Shown here piece by piece: positions 32,896 through 41,641 of a stretch of 64,000 nt of DNA (its first letter is position 1; each line of letters starts with the position of its first letter). The position numbers were made by a program, and so were the translations under genes. This DNA comes from Actinomycetes bacterium (lineage in GTDB: Bacteria > Actinomycetota > Thermoleophilia > BMS3ABIN01), in the NCBI GenBank assembly GCA_021785935.1, contig JAJYOG010000002.1, positions 1 to 64,000 of the forward strand, read 5' to 3'. The notes under the pieces were generated by a model. The model was not told where the DNA came from. It saw only the letters and a list, made by a program, of their open reading frames with translations, and ran no database searches.

Positions 32896-34358
32896 CAGGC
32901 AACCCTCCCATGCTGGTCTCGATGTTTATGCTCCAAAGCTCTGAGCACGAGCACCGTAGCGCCGTAGACGGCCAGACCGGCCACCAATGAAAAGGCGATT
33001 CCAGCGGATGAAACAACCAGAGCGGCTCCCGTCATGAGGATGCCTCCGATCACGGGCATCGAGAAAGTTCTATAAAGCCGGTGTTGAGCGGCAAAAACAT
33101 ACTTTGACAGCAGGATATAGGTTAGAGCCGACCATAGAGCTGTGGTAACGACCATGGCAACGGCGGCGCCGCGGGGACCATATCTCGGTATCAAGGCCAA
33201 ATCCATGGCGACGATCATCACCGCCGCAAAAGCCGACGTATGAGCCCCTTTTTTCTCCTTGTCGCGAACCGTCAGGGAATTGAAGCTCATGCTCACCAGC
33301 ATCAGGGTTGGAATGGCCCACATTAGAATCCGCAGCGTAACCACCGACTCGGAATAGACGTTCGGCATCAACGTGTCGATGATCGGTCCCGCCAACATGG
33401 TCATGATGAAAGCAACGGCGACCCCGGTGACGCCCGCGAGACGGTACCAGTACCAGCTGGCATACTCGGCCTCAGCCGGATTATCCCGGTAACGGGCGGT
33501 TAATACCGGCAGCAAAGCTCTTGACAGCACAATGGGAACCCAGACGAAAAATGAAAAGAACGAGTAGGCGGCGCTATAGATACCCACATCGGCATCGCCT
33601 CTGATTATCTCCATGATGATTGTGTCAGCGCGGTAATATACCAGTGTTGCCAGAGCGGTCGCCGCAAATGGCAGGGTCCCCCGCCCCACTTTTTTAGTGT
33701 CGTCCCAGGTGAATTTAAATGAGAAGCGGGTGACTTTCGTGATCACATAGCTCATCCTGACCAGACTTTCGATCGCCATGCTGGCCAGGTATGCCCACAT
33801 GACCGCCACGACCGAATATCCAAGGCCTAAAACCGTAAAGCCTGCGACCAGGTATACCAGCCGCCCCAGAATGGCGAATAGCGCCGAGGCGGCAAAATTT
33901 TTTGCGGCGGTGAATATCGTCTCGGTGGTGTAGACAAAAGCCGAGAGGAGGACAGCGCCGAGTCCCAATAACAACACCTGCATTTTCGGTGAGTCCGGAC
34001 GGGCGATCAGAACCACGATCAGCCCCCCGCCCGCCAGCACCACGGAAGTAAAAACCTGCAGGGAAAGAAGAATGCCGACAAACCGGGCCTGGTCTTTTTC
34101 TTCCCGGACCAGAAATCGGGTGCCGTATCTTGAAAGACCAAAATCACCCAGCGAGGAGACCATTTCCACCGTCGCCAGCACAAACGAAAAGACACCAAAA
34201 AGCGACGGGCCGAGCGTTGCGGCCACGTATAGCAGAAAGGGAACCGAGACCACGCGGACGAAGAGCTTCGCCAGCATCAGGTACCCGGAATTCTTAAGAA
34301 CTTCTATGCGACTTAACAAGGCAAGATTCAGCGTAACCTGTTTAGGAACGCGTAGCAA
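32895..34358 (-). CDS. Wzx-type flippase (MOP superfamily)
   Basis: Second of three oligosaccharide flippases, 487 residues, about 12-14 helices. The N-terminal YLMLAKLFVRVVSVPFLLYVAATLGPSLFGVFSFV-type segment (seen as ATLGPSLFGVFSF) and the second-half ALIPRYGPRGAAVAMVVTT are diagnostic. It is followed directly by the amidotransferase, so it may export an amidated repeat unit. The track start is TTG 34358 with no clear Shine-Dalgarno; a start further in, near the ALLSRIEVLKN segment, is possible. Confidence 0.9.
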   Translation of the reverse strand: MLRVPKQVTLNLALLSRIEVLKNSGYLMLAKLFVRVVSVPFLLYVAATLGPSLFGVFSFVLATVEMVSSLGDFGLSRYGTRFLVREEKDQARFVGILLSLQVFTSVVLAGGGLIVVLIARPDSPKMQVLLLGLGAVLLSAFVYTTETIFTAAKNFAASALFAILGRLVYLVAGFTVLGLGYSVVAVMWAYLASMAIESLVRMSYVITKVTRFSFKFTWDDTKKVGRGTLPFAATALATLVYYRADTIIMEIIRGDADVGIYSAAYSFFSFFVWVPIVLSRALLPVLTARYRDNPAEAEYASWYWYRLAGVTGVAVAFIMTMLAGPIIDTLMPNVYSESVVTLRILMWAIPTLMLVSMSFNSLTVRDKEKKGAHTSAFAAVMIVAMDLALIPRYGPRGAAVAMVVTTALWSALTYILLSKYVFAAQHRLYRTFSMPVIGGILMTGAALVVSSAGIAFSLVAGLAVYGATVLVLRALEHKHRDQHGRVA

Positions 34359-34414
34359 CTGGGAACATGGTTATGACAAGGTAATAAGCCCCTTATTCCA
34401 CAAAGGTGAGTGGC

Positions 34415-34612
34415 ATGGATTACAAGGAACTGGAAGATTCGCTGAGGGCTGAGGCCGCCATCGTGGCCGGCGAAAAACGCACCTGGAGAGCCGATGAAGT
34501 CTCCCTCCGCATCACTCAGATAGCGGAACAGCTGGCCAGGATCCGCCGGGAGCATGCGGGCGGCATCGATGCGTCAATGGGAAAAAGGTCGGGCTGGAAG
34601 GTTGAGATCTAG
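34415..34612 (+). CDS. Small conserved-looking hypothetical protein
   Basis: 65-residue soluble protein, not recognised. It is a single charged helical stretch (LEDSLRAEAAIVAGEKR, ITQIAEQLARIRREHAGG) with no signal peptide, membrane segment or cysteine. Supporting it as real: AAAGGTGAG five bases before ATG 34415, the only plus-strand frame in the 265-base gap between two minus-strand genes, and codon use like its neighbours. The track start at 34406 (GTG) lies inside that ribosome site and is less likely. It could be a regulator or a scaffold for a nearby enzyme, but there is no evidence for either. Confidence 0.5.
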   Translation: MDYKELEDSLRAEAAIVAGEKRTWRADEVSLRITQIAEQLARIRREHAGGIDASMGKRSGWKVEI

Positions 34613-34623
34613 GGATCGCTGGC

Positions 34624-36111
34624 TCAGCCTTCTGATATTGCCCCGCGCACACCTCGAAGAAGCCACCAGTCCAGAGGCAGGCCCCAATAGTGGTGGCGGC
34701 ACCTGGTCGCGCTGATGCCGCTGGCTGTCTTCACGTAGATGCGGCGTAGCAAGCTGCGCGCGGCCCGGCGATGGACCCATTCCGATGGGTATCCGTAGAC
34801 CAGATAGAATTCGCGCTGCTTCTGGCGATTCTGAAAACTCTTGCTCATCCAGGGGAGCCGGCCTAAAACTGTGCTGAACTTTGCCCACTGCTCGAGCGAC
34901 GCCGGTCCTTGCAGCCCCAGCTCCTCAGCCTTTTGATAGAGGGCGTTCCCCGGCGTCGGCGCATAGAAATGAAGCTGCGAATTATACTCGCCGACGATCT
35001 TGGATACCTGCTCCATCACATCCCAGGTTTCCTCGATCTCCGGCTCTGTTTCGCCCGGAAAGCCAATGATGAAGCTGTAAGAAATCTTGATGCCGTGCTT
35101 GCTCGCCTGACGCGCCGCCTCGAGGATATCCTCGGGCTCGATATCCTTTTGCATCGTAGCCAGCTGCGATTTCGAGCCGCTCTCGGCGCCAACCAGAAAA
35201 GCCCAAAGGCCACTCTTCTTGAGAATGTCAAAAGTGTCATCCGCAAATTTTCCCAGTTGGGGAGCCCGCGCATTGGCGGCCCAGCCGAACTTCATGCCCC
35301 TGTCGATCATGCCCTGTGATATCTCCCGGGCACGCTGCTCCTTGACGAAGTAAGTAGAATCGAAATACATGACCCCGTTAGCCCCCATGAAATCCTTCAG
35401 CCACTCGAGGTCGGATAGCACCCGGTCCGGCGTGTAGGCTTTCCAGGCGCGGTCGTAAACGAGAGGCTCGGCGCAGAACTGGCACCGGGCCGGGCAGCCC
35501 TGGCTGGAAACATAATTAATGGCCCGCGTGCCCACATGCATGTTGTTCAGATATTGTTTGGGATTATCCAGCTTCTCGTATGGCAACCGTGGAAAATTGT
35601 TGATGTCCGCGACGGGACGTGATGGGTTCGTAACCGTCTCACCGTCACGGGTGAAGGTGATGCCGTCGATCCCCGCAAAATCCTCTCCCTGGCTCAAACT
35701 ATCGGCAAGCGCCAGCAAGGTCACTTCGCCCTGGCCGCGCACGACAGCGTCAACATATTGATTCTGGCTGGTCTGCTCCGGCAAAATCGAAGGGTGATAC
35801 CCGCCCCAGACGACCGGCAGCTTCAGGCCGGCCGTGCGCACCGCCTTGGCGGCTTCAAGAGCGTAGTGGATCTGCGGCCCGGTCATGCAGCTGATCCCCA
35901 GCAAAATCGCGTCCCGGCTCTCATCGACAACACGTTGCCGCCAGTGCGGGTCTACGTTGGCGTCTATCAGTTTTACGTCATAACCCGCAGCGAACAGCGG
36001 CGCCGATGCCGCCAGGATCGGCAGGGGAGCCCAGGTCCAGGGATGATAGATCTTCTGAAAATGGTTCCTCGGATAAAGCAGTACTATTTTATTGCTTTTT
36101 GGCATCGTCAT
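34624..36111 (-). CDS. B12-binding-domain radical SAM protein
   Basis: 495-residue cobalamin-type radical SAM protein and the closest paralogue of 24133 in this window. Shared blocks: WAPLPI, GISCMTGPQIHYA, VVWGGYHPSILPEQ, VRGQGE, SSQGCPARCQFCAEP. The cluster cysteines are 206/210/213. The B12-like domain covers about 1-140 and lacks DxHxxG. The C-terminal ~150 residues (QLHFYAPTPGNALYQKAEELG onwards) match the BchE/HpnJ-type extension. Function unknown; the context (GT39 pair upstream, flippase downstream) suggests a modification of the glycan or its lipid carrier. Confidence 0.92.
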   Translation of the reverse strand: MTMPKSNKIVLLYPRNHFQKIYHPWTWAPLPILAASAPLFAAGYDVKLIDANVDPHWRQRVVDESRDAILLGISCMTGPQIHYALEAAKAVRTAGLKLPVVWGGYHPSILPEQTSQNQYVDAVVRGQGEVTLLALADSLSQGEDFAGIDGITFTRDGETVTNPSRPVADINNFPRLPYEKLDNPKQYLNNMHVGTRAINYVSSQGCPARCQFCAEPLVYDRAWKAYTPDRVLSDLEWLKDFMGANGVMYFDSTYFVKEQRAREISQGMIDRGMKFGWAANARAPQLGKFADDTFDILKKSGLWAFLVGAESGSKSQLATMQKDIEPEDILEAARQASKHGIKISYSFIIGFPGETEPEIEETWDVMEQVSKIVGEYNSQLHFYAPTPGNALYQKAEELGLQGPASLEQWAKFSTVLGRLPWMSKSFQNRQKQREFYLVYGYPSEWVHRRAARSLLRRIYVKTASGISATRCRHHYWGLPLDWWLLRGVRGAISEG

Positions 36112-36146
36112 AGTTTACCGGAGTTTCAAGGAGTTCGCTTCCCGCA

Positions 36147-37775
36147 TTAGTCCTTTACCAGTTGAAATATCAGCGTCTCCTGATCGCTTCCAGGGCGGAT
36201 CGTCTTAACCAGCTTCCATTCAGGATGCTCTGAAGAATCATCCAGCAGCCGCACCAGCTCCGGCCTGAAATCGTATATCGCCTGGCGGCCGAGAACTATG
36301 TAATCGACGCCTCTGGACCTGGCGAACGTTGTGAGATGATCGTAATCAGCATATGGAAGTCCAATGGAGACGCCGCCCGAATAGTAGGACGAGGAGGATT
36401 CCCAACGCCCCATAACTATTTTGCCGCTGCCAGCCTCCTGCTTGATCCACTCTCCGGCTTCGCGGTATTGCATGTCGTAGCTGGTACCCAGCAAGCCTCC
36501 GAAAGTGAACAGGATCACCGGCGCCAGCACGGCAAAACCAATCAGCCAGGGAACAAGCTTGCGCCAAAGCTCCCGTCTCGGCCCCCGCAAGCTCAGTGAA
36601 ATCGTCTCAATGCCCCACTGCTCCAGCTTCCGCCAGCCGATGGCCACCAGAATTAGCGCCGGGGGCACAAATGGCATGAAGAAGCGATCGGTTGCGTACA
36701 TGGCCAGGATGATGAGCGCGGGCGACATCATTAAAAAGATGAAGCCGACAGCCGCCGCCCGCCGGCGGTCCCAATCGCGAGCGAATAACCCCAGCCCCAG
36801 TAACATCAGCAGCCAGAGGGGCATGACCCGCGCCAGCTGTTCGGTGTAAAAAACATTGCTTTGATTGACGAAAATCTTGATCGCCTGCTTGGGGTGGAGC
36901 GCCAGATAGCTCACGATGTCATCGCCGCTTTCAGCACGGGCCATCCATGACTCCCTGCCGTCGTCGGTCAGCGCCGATGCCTGTTTTTCCCATTCGAGGG
37001 TTCCATACCGCAGGTTGTGGGTTGCGGTAAAGACCTGCTCGTATGATTCCTTGCCCGTATATGTCCATTTGCCCGTGACGTTATGAATAAACGTGATATA
37101 CGGCAGGGCGAAAATGCTGAAAACAGCCAGAAACAGGACCAGAGGCTTCAGCATCTGTTTAAAGGCGCGTTGCTTCAGTGATACAACCACGGCCAGCCCC
37201 ACGATCAAAAAGATGTAGAAAACGGTGGAAGGATTGACGAGGTACGCCAGCCCCAGGGAAAGCCCAGCCATCGCCGCACACGGCAGCCGGCGCTTGCCCA
37301 GCATCTGCCAGGCAAAGAAGAGAGCCATCATGAGGAAAAAGATGTAGACGCTTTCGCTGTACAGCCGGGAAGAGTAATCGACAAAAAGCGGTATGACCGC
37401 GATGAGCGCAGCCGCCATCAGACCCACCCGCTCACCAATCAATTCTCTGCCGAGCAGATAAGTGGGAATGACGATCAGGGTGCCAAACACAATCACCACG
37501 GCATAACCGGCGATAGCGTAATCCCTGAAGATCATAGACACCGCGGCGATGATGGCAGGGAACAGCGGCGAGAAATGAGCTGTGGCATTGCCGGTGAGGT
37601 CGACAAATCCCTGGCCGTTGATCAGGTTCTCGGCCATCCTGGCATATATCGTCTCATCCAGTTGCAGCATCGGCCGCGTCAGCACCGCCAGGAGCCGCAT
37701 CACGAAAGCCAGGAGGGCGATCATGATGAGAGCCTTTCGCGGCGAAAGCCAGCTCTTCTTTTGCACGTCTTCCAT
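36147..37775 (-). CDS. GT39-type (ArnT/PMT-like) membrane glycosyltransferase
   Basis: 542-residue polytopic transferase of the PMT_2/ArnT family, which uses polyprenyl-phosphate sugars on the outer face of the membrane. The first outer loop has RPMLQLDETIYARMAENLINGQGFVD, with the acidic LDE(T) that is the catalytic-type Asp/Glu pair, then AHFSPLFPAI and YLLGRELIGERVGLMAAAL. About ten helices follow and a soluble C-terminal domain (YYSGGVSIGLPYADYDHL). It is a tandem duplicate of the next gene, one base apart. By family it would add a sugar carried on undecaprenyl phosphate to the exported glycan. Confidence 0.9.
   Translation of the reverse strand: MEDVQKKSWLSPRKALIMIALLAFVMRLLAVLTRPMLQLDETIYARMAENLINGQGFVDLTGNATAHFSPLFPAIIAAVSMIFRDYAIAGYAVVIVFGTLIVIPTYLLGRELIGERVGLMAAALIAVIPLFVDYSSRLYSESVYIFFLMMALFFAWQMLGKRRLPCAAMAGLSLGLAYLVNPSTVFYIFLIVGLAVVVSLKQRAFKQMLKPLVLFLAVFSIFALPYITFIHNVTGKWTYTGKESYEQVFTATHNLRYGTLEWEKQASALTDDGRESWMARAESGDDIVSYLALHPKQAIKIFVNQSNVFYTEQLARVMPLWLLMLLGLGLFARDWDRRRAAAVGFIFLMMSPALIILAMYATDRFFMPFVPPALILVAIGWRKLEQWGIETISLSLRGPRRELWRKLVPWLIGFAVLAPVILFTFGGLLGTSYDMQYREAGEWIKQEAGSGKIVMGRWESSSSYYSGGVSIGLPYADYDHLTTFARSRGVDYIVLGRQAIYDFRPELVRLLDDSSEHPEWKLVKTIRPGSDQETLIFQLVKD
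37414..37463. repeat. 50-bp segment shared with 39052-39101 (49/50 identical)
   Basis: The stretch coding for LLGRELIGERVGLMAA is 49/50 identical to the same place in the neighbouring paralogue, although flanking DNA has diverged. It suggests gene conversion, or strong constraint after a recent duplication. Confidence 0.8.
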
Positions 37776-39434
37776 TTATTTGACCAACTCGAAGACAAGT
37801 GTTTCCGTATCGCTGCCGGGGCGTATTGTCTGGACCAGCTTCCAGTCCGGATGGCTCGTGTCGTCATTTAGCAGCTGCTGGAGTCCCGGGCGCCAGTCGA
37901 CGATGGCCTGACGGCCGACGATCAGGTAATCGACATCCTTGAGGCGTGCATAGCTGGTCGTGCGCTCATAGGTGTCATAGGGGAGAATCACAGCGATGCC
38001 GCCGGCATAATAAGCCGACGAATATTCGCGGTTCATGACCTTCTTGCCCGGGCCCGCGTAATCCTTCAGCCATTGACCGGCGTCTTTATATTGGGTCGGA
38101 TAGCTCTGCTTGAGAACGGTTGCGCCCGCAAAGGCCAGCAGCGGCAGCAGCACCGCCGCGCCGATCACCCAGGGCGCCAGGCTCAGCCAGAGCGCCTTTC
38201 GCTTGGCTGACATGAAAGTGGTCGTAATCGTGCCCTGCGCCCATTCTTCCAATCGAAGCCAACCGGCCGCTGTCGGAATTACGGCGAACGGTATGAACGG
38301 CATGAAGAACCGGGGAAATGCCAGCATCGAAAGGACCAGCAACACAGGCAGCATCATTACCCCAAGATAACCGATGGCAAGGGCGCGCCCGCGATCCCAA
38401 CCGCGCGCGAACAGCCCCAACCCCAGCAGCATCAGCAGCCAGAGCGGAAATACCTGTTGCAGTACCTTCGCGTGCAATTCATATACCTGCTTCACAAAAT
38501 TCTTGGCTGCCTGCAGCGGATAGGAAAGCACGAAATTTACTGGATTGTTGAGCGTCGTATCCTTCTCCAACTCAAGAACTTTGATCTCGGTGCCATCCTG
38601 GTTCAGCGGCAACAGTTCCTTTTCCCAATCCTTGATATCGTCGCGCGGGATGTTGTGAGTCGCAGAATAGGTGTTGCCGGCGATAAATTTGCCACTGTAG
38701 GTCCACCGTCCCAGTTCATGATGCATGTACCAGACGTACGGCGCGGCAAACAGGGAGAAGCATAAGAGAAACAGTCCCACCGGCACAGCCAGCCTTCTCC
38801 ACGAGCCTTTCCTCCAGGCGACAGCAACGGCCAGGATCAGCAGCGTCAGCAGATAAAAAAGACCGGAAGGATTTGCCAGATAAGCGAGTCCCAATGAAAC
38901 ACCCGACAGCACCCCACAGGCCGGCCGGTTTCTCTTAAGCATGGTCCAACCGAAATAAAGCCCCGACAGCAGGAAAAACACGTAGACCGTTTCGGTGTAG
39001 ATGTATTCTGAAGTGCCCACGTAAAAAGGCATGATCGCCATCAGGGCCGCGGCCATCAGACCCACCCGCTCACCAATCAATTCTCTGCCAAGCAGATAAG
39101 TCGGCACCACCAGAAGCGTGCCGAAAATCGCGACGACCACATAGCCGGAGAGAATGTAGTTTTTCAGGATCACGGCGATGGCTGCCATGAAAATTGGCAG
39201 AAGTGGTGAATAGTGTGTGGTGGTCAGACCGCTGATGTCGAGCAGACCATTGCCGGCGGCGAGGTTCTCCGCCATGCGCACGTAAGCGGTCTCATCGAAC
39301 TGAATCATGTGGCGGGTGAACGTCGCCAGAACCCTCACGATCAGGGCCAGCAGCATGATGAGCAGCAACACTCGGCCCGGTGTCAAAAACTTGCGGGCAC
39401 TGGCAGACACTCTTGTGTCTTTCTTTAAATTCAT
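37776..39434 (-). CDS. GT39-type (ArnT/PMT-like) membrane glycosyltransferase
   Basis: 552-residue paralogue of 36147 with the same plan: basic N-terminus, first outer loop RHMIQFDETAYVRMAENLAAGNGLLD with the acidic FDE motif, YLLGRELIGERVGLMAAALMAI, a LWLLMLLGLGLFARGWDRGRA segment before the last helices, and a C-terminal soluble domain (YYAGGIAVILPYDTY). The two may have different donors or acceptors. It shares a 50-bp near-identical stretch with its partner. It follows a B12-type radical SAM gene by 29 bases. Confidence 0.9.
   Translation of the reverse strand: MNLKKDTRVSASARKFLTPGRVLLLIMLLALIVRVLATFTRHMIQFDETAYVRMAENLAAGNGLLDISGLTTTHYSPLLPIFMAAIAVILKNYILSGYVVVAIFGTLLVVPTYLLGRELIGERVGLMAAALMAIMPFYVGTSEYIYTETVYVFFLLSGLYFGWTMLKRNRPACGVLSGVSLGLAYLANPSGLFYLLTLLILAVAVAWRKGSWRRLAVPVGLFLLCFSLFAAPYVWYMHHELGRWTYSGKFIAGNTYSATHNIPRDDIKDWEKELLPLNQDGTEIKVLELEKDTTLNNPVNFVLSYPLQAAKNFVKQVYELHAKVLQQVFPLWLLMLLGLGLFARGWDRGRALAIGYLGVMMLPVLLVLSMLAFPRFFMPFIPFAVIPTAAGWLRLEEWAQGTITTTFMSAKRKALWLSLAPWVIGAAVLLPLLAFAGATVLKQSYPTQYKDAGQWLKDYAGPGKKVMNREYSSAYYAGGIAVILPYDTYERTTSYARLKDVDYLIVGRQAIVDWRPGLQQLLNDDTSHPDWKLVQTIRPGSDTETLVFELVK
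39052..39101. repeat. 50-bp segment shared with 37414-37463
   Basis: Second copy of the near-identical direct repeat inside the tandem GT39 genes; one difference (G in the first copy, A here). Confidence 0.8.
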
Positions 39435-39463
39435 GGGGCGGAAAAACCTGTGCGCCCAGGCCG

Positions 39464-40882
39464 CTATCGCAGATGGGTCAGGTAATTCTTGAGCGTTTTG
39501 GCGAAATAGACCACATCACTGCCGGAGCGGATCTTGTTGAGATTATGAAGGACCAGGCGGGGCTGGCTGTAATATCGCATAACCGCCCGTTCACGCGCCT
39601 TCGTTACCTCTTTCGATTCCAACCGCGGTGTTGTGATCACGGAAAAATTCTGCTCGTAACGTTTCCAGTCAAGGGTATCAAGCCAGCCGTTCTCATTGCA
39701 CTGATCGAACAGCCTGGAGCCCGGGAAGGCCACGGCGCAATAAAACTGCGCGTAATCGATCTTGAGGAACTTGGCAAACTCGACGGTCTGATTCATGGTC
39801 TCCTTGGTCTCCCCCGGCAATCCAAGTACGCAGTGGCCGGTAACTTCCAGGCCGGCATCGTGCGCCATCCGCACCGCCTGAATTGCATCCTGGAGAGTGG
39901 CGCCCTTTTTGATCGAATCAAGGACATCCTGATTGCCGCATTCGATGCCAAACCCGATCATAAAGCAGCCGGCCTCCTTGATCGTTCGCAGTAACTCAGG
40001 TGAGACCGTATCGACACGGCTGTTGCAGACCCAGGTGACCTTGAGGCCGCGTTTGATGATCTCGCGGGCGGTATCGATGGCGTTCTGCTGATCGGTTGTG
40101 AAAGACTCCGACCAGAAGAGAAAATCGTAGATGCCGAATTCCTTGCCCGCCCATTCCATTTCGTCAACGATTCGCTCGGGCGACCGCTGCCTGACCTTGG
40201 CTCCGTAGTAAACCTTGTTGGTGCAATAAGAGCAGCCATAAGGACATCCCCGCGCGGTGCCCACCAGCAGAAACCTGTTGCCGCTAAAGGGCATGCGATA
40301 GTAATTTGTGTCGATTAGATCCCAGGCAGGATACGGCAGCGCGTTTAAGTCTTCGATAAATGGGCGTTTCTCGTTGTGGTGAATTTCTCCATCGCTGCGC
40401 CATGAAAGCCCCAGCACGTTACCCAGATCGCTGCCGTCGCGCATAGCCAGAGCGGCATCACGGATGGTGTACTCAGGCTCGCCCCGGGCCGCCATATCCA
40501 AATTTTCATCGATAGCGAAGCAGTCATCGGGACGGGCACTGGGGTGAATGCCCAGCACGATCGTCTTGGCCTCAGGGTAAGCATTCTTGACCAGGGATGC
40601 CGTACCCACGTCATACTCGATGGACGAAGTGGCGGTGTTGATAACCACCAGGTCAGGCTTCCAGTCGGAGATGATGTTCGACACCTGCTCCCTGGTCAGC
40701 TCCTCCACGCTGCCATCGGTGATCCTGACCTCCATGCCCTTGTCTCGCAAAATCGCGGCCGAGGTTGCCAGGGAAATGGGTGCCCAGACGGCGGTCCAGG
40801 TCGAAGTCCGCTGCATGCAGCGCCCTTCACGGACAAGATTAAGTCCACCATCAGCCGGTGGATTTAGCAGATAAACTCTCAT
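39464..40882 (-). CDS. B12-binding-domain radical SAM protein
   Basis: 472-residue cobalamin-type radical SAM protein. B12-like N-terminal fold (MRVYLLNPPADGG, EVRITDGSVEEL, TIVLGIHPSARPDD) and cluster cysteines 213/217/220 in TARGCPYGCSYCTNKVYYG; later IGFGIECGNQDVLD and GLPGETKETMNQT. The C-terminal segment is shorter than in 24133 and 34624 and resembles the hopanoid/lipid-linked HpnJ/P-methylase-like set. Substrate unknown. It starts 36 bases after the GT2 gene and leads into the GT39 pair, so its product may modify the sugar or carrier used by them. Confidence 0.92.
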   Translation of the reverse strand: MRVYLLNPPADGGLNLVREGRCMQRTSTWTAVWAPISLATSAAILRDKGMEVRITDGSVEELTREQVSNIISDWKPDLVVINTATSSIEYDVGTASLVKNAYPEAKTIVLGIHPSARPDDCFAIDENLDMAARGEPEYTIRDAALAMRDGSDLGNVLGLSWRSDGEIHHNEKRPFIEDLNALPYPAWDLIDTNYYRMPFSGNRFLLVGTARGCPYGCSYCTNKVYYGAKVRQRSPERIVDEMEWAGKEFGIYDFLFWSESFTTDQQNAIDTAREIIKRGLKVTWVCNSRVDTVSPELLRTIKEAGCFMIGFGIECGNQDVLDSIKKGATLQDAIQAVRMAHDAGLEVTGHCVLGLPGETKETMNQTVEFAKFLKIDYAQFYCAVAFPGSRLFDQCNENGWLDTLDWKRYEQNFSVITTPRLESKEVTKARERAVMRYYSQPRLVLHNLNKIRSGSDVVYFAKTLKNYLTHLR

Positions 40883-40918
40883 ATCGATATAACTCCCGTT
40901 TTCAGTCCGGTCATTTGT

Positions 40919-41602
40919 TTAAACCATGTTTTTGATCAGGTTCCAGGCGAACTTGTGTAAAACTTTCCAGACGGTAATCTGGGACTCCCCCGCCTGGCGA
41001 ACGTATTCATGTGTAGGTACTTCCTCAACCCGGTAGCCCTTTTTCAGGCTTTTCATCACCATTTCCTGCTCGATGGTGAAGCCTTCTTCTTCCAGCTCCA
41101 GGTTGCCGGCGACCTTTTTGGAAATGGCGCGAAAGCCATTTTCGCAGTCGGTGAGCATAACGTGCCAGCGGCAATTGATCAGCATGGCGATAAAAGCGCT
41201 GCCGGTGCTGCGAATGAACATGCTCCAGTCGCCGCCCAGCTCATCGCTGCCGCCTTTCCAGCGGGAACCGACCACCAGATCCGCCGCGCCCTCGTTTATG
41301 GGCGCGACCAGTTTCGGAATATCGGCGGCGTCATGGGAACCATCAGCATCAAAAAAGACGATGATGTCCCCCGCGGCCACTTCGATCGCCTTCCTGATGC
41401 CATCGCCCTTGCCGCGCCCGGCGTCGCGAAAAACGCCGACGCCAAGGGATTCGGCCAGCTCACGGGTTCCGTCGGTAGAGTTGCCGTCAACGACAATTGT
41501 TTCCTGAGCATGAGGCAAAACCGAACGGATTACGTTTTCAATCGTGGCCTCTTCATTGCGCGCCATTATGGCCACGGTTACCTTGTTGTCCACCGTACTC
41601 AA
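40919..41602 (-). CDS. Polyprenyl-phosphate sugar synthase-like GT2 (DPM1 type)
   Basis: 227-residue GT-A inverting transferase of the dolichyl-phosphate mannose synthase class, which moves a sugar from a nucleotide to undecaprenyl phosphate. Motifs: VTVAIMARNEEATIENVI, VDGNSTDGTRELA, FFDADGSHDAADIPKL (the DXD), VVGSRWKGGSDELGG, LTDCENGFRAIS. No C-terminal membrane helices, as in soluble DPM1. It is a close paralogue of 49214. Together with GT39 enzymes and an SMR pair it would form an Arn-like route. TTG start, 39 bases after the aminotransferase stop. Confidence 0.92.
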   Translation of the reverse strand: MSTVDNKVTVAIMARNEEATIENVIRSVLPHAQETIVVDGNSTDGTRELAESLGVGVFRDAGRGKGDGIRKAIEVAAGDIIVFFDADGSHDAADIPKLVAPINEGAADLVVGSRWKGGSDELGGDWSMFIRSTGSAFIAMLINCRWHVMLTDCENGFRAISKKVAGNLELEEEGFTIEQEMVMKSLKKGYRVEEVPTHEYVRQAGESQITVWKVLHKFAWNLIKNMV

Positions 41603-41641
41603 TCAGTCACTCCATTTTTCCAAGAATAGCATAATATCAGC

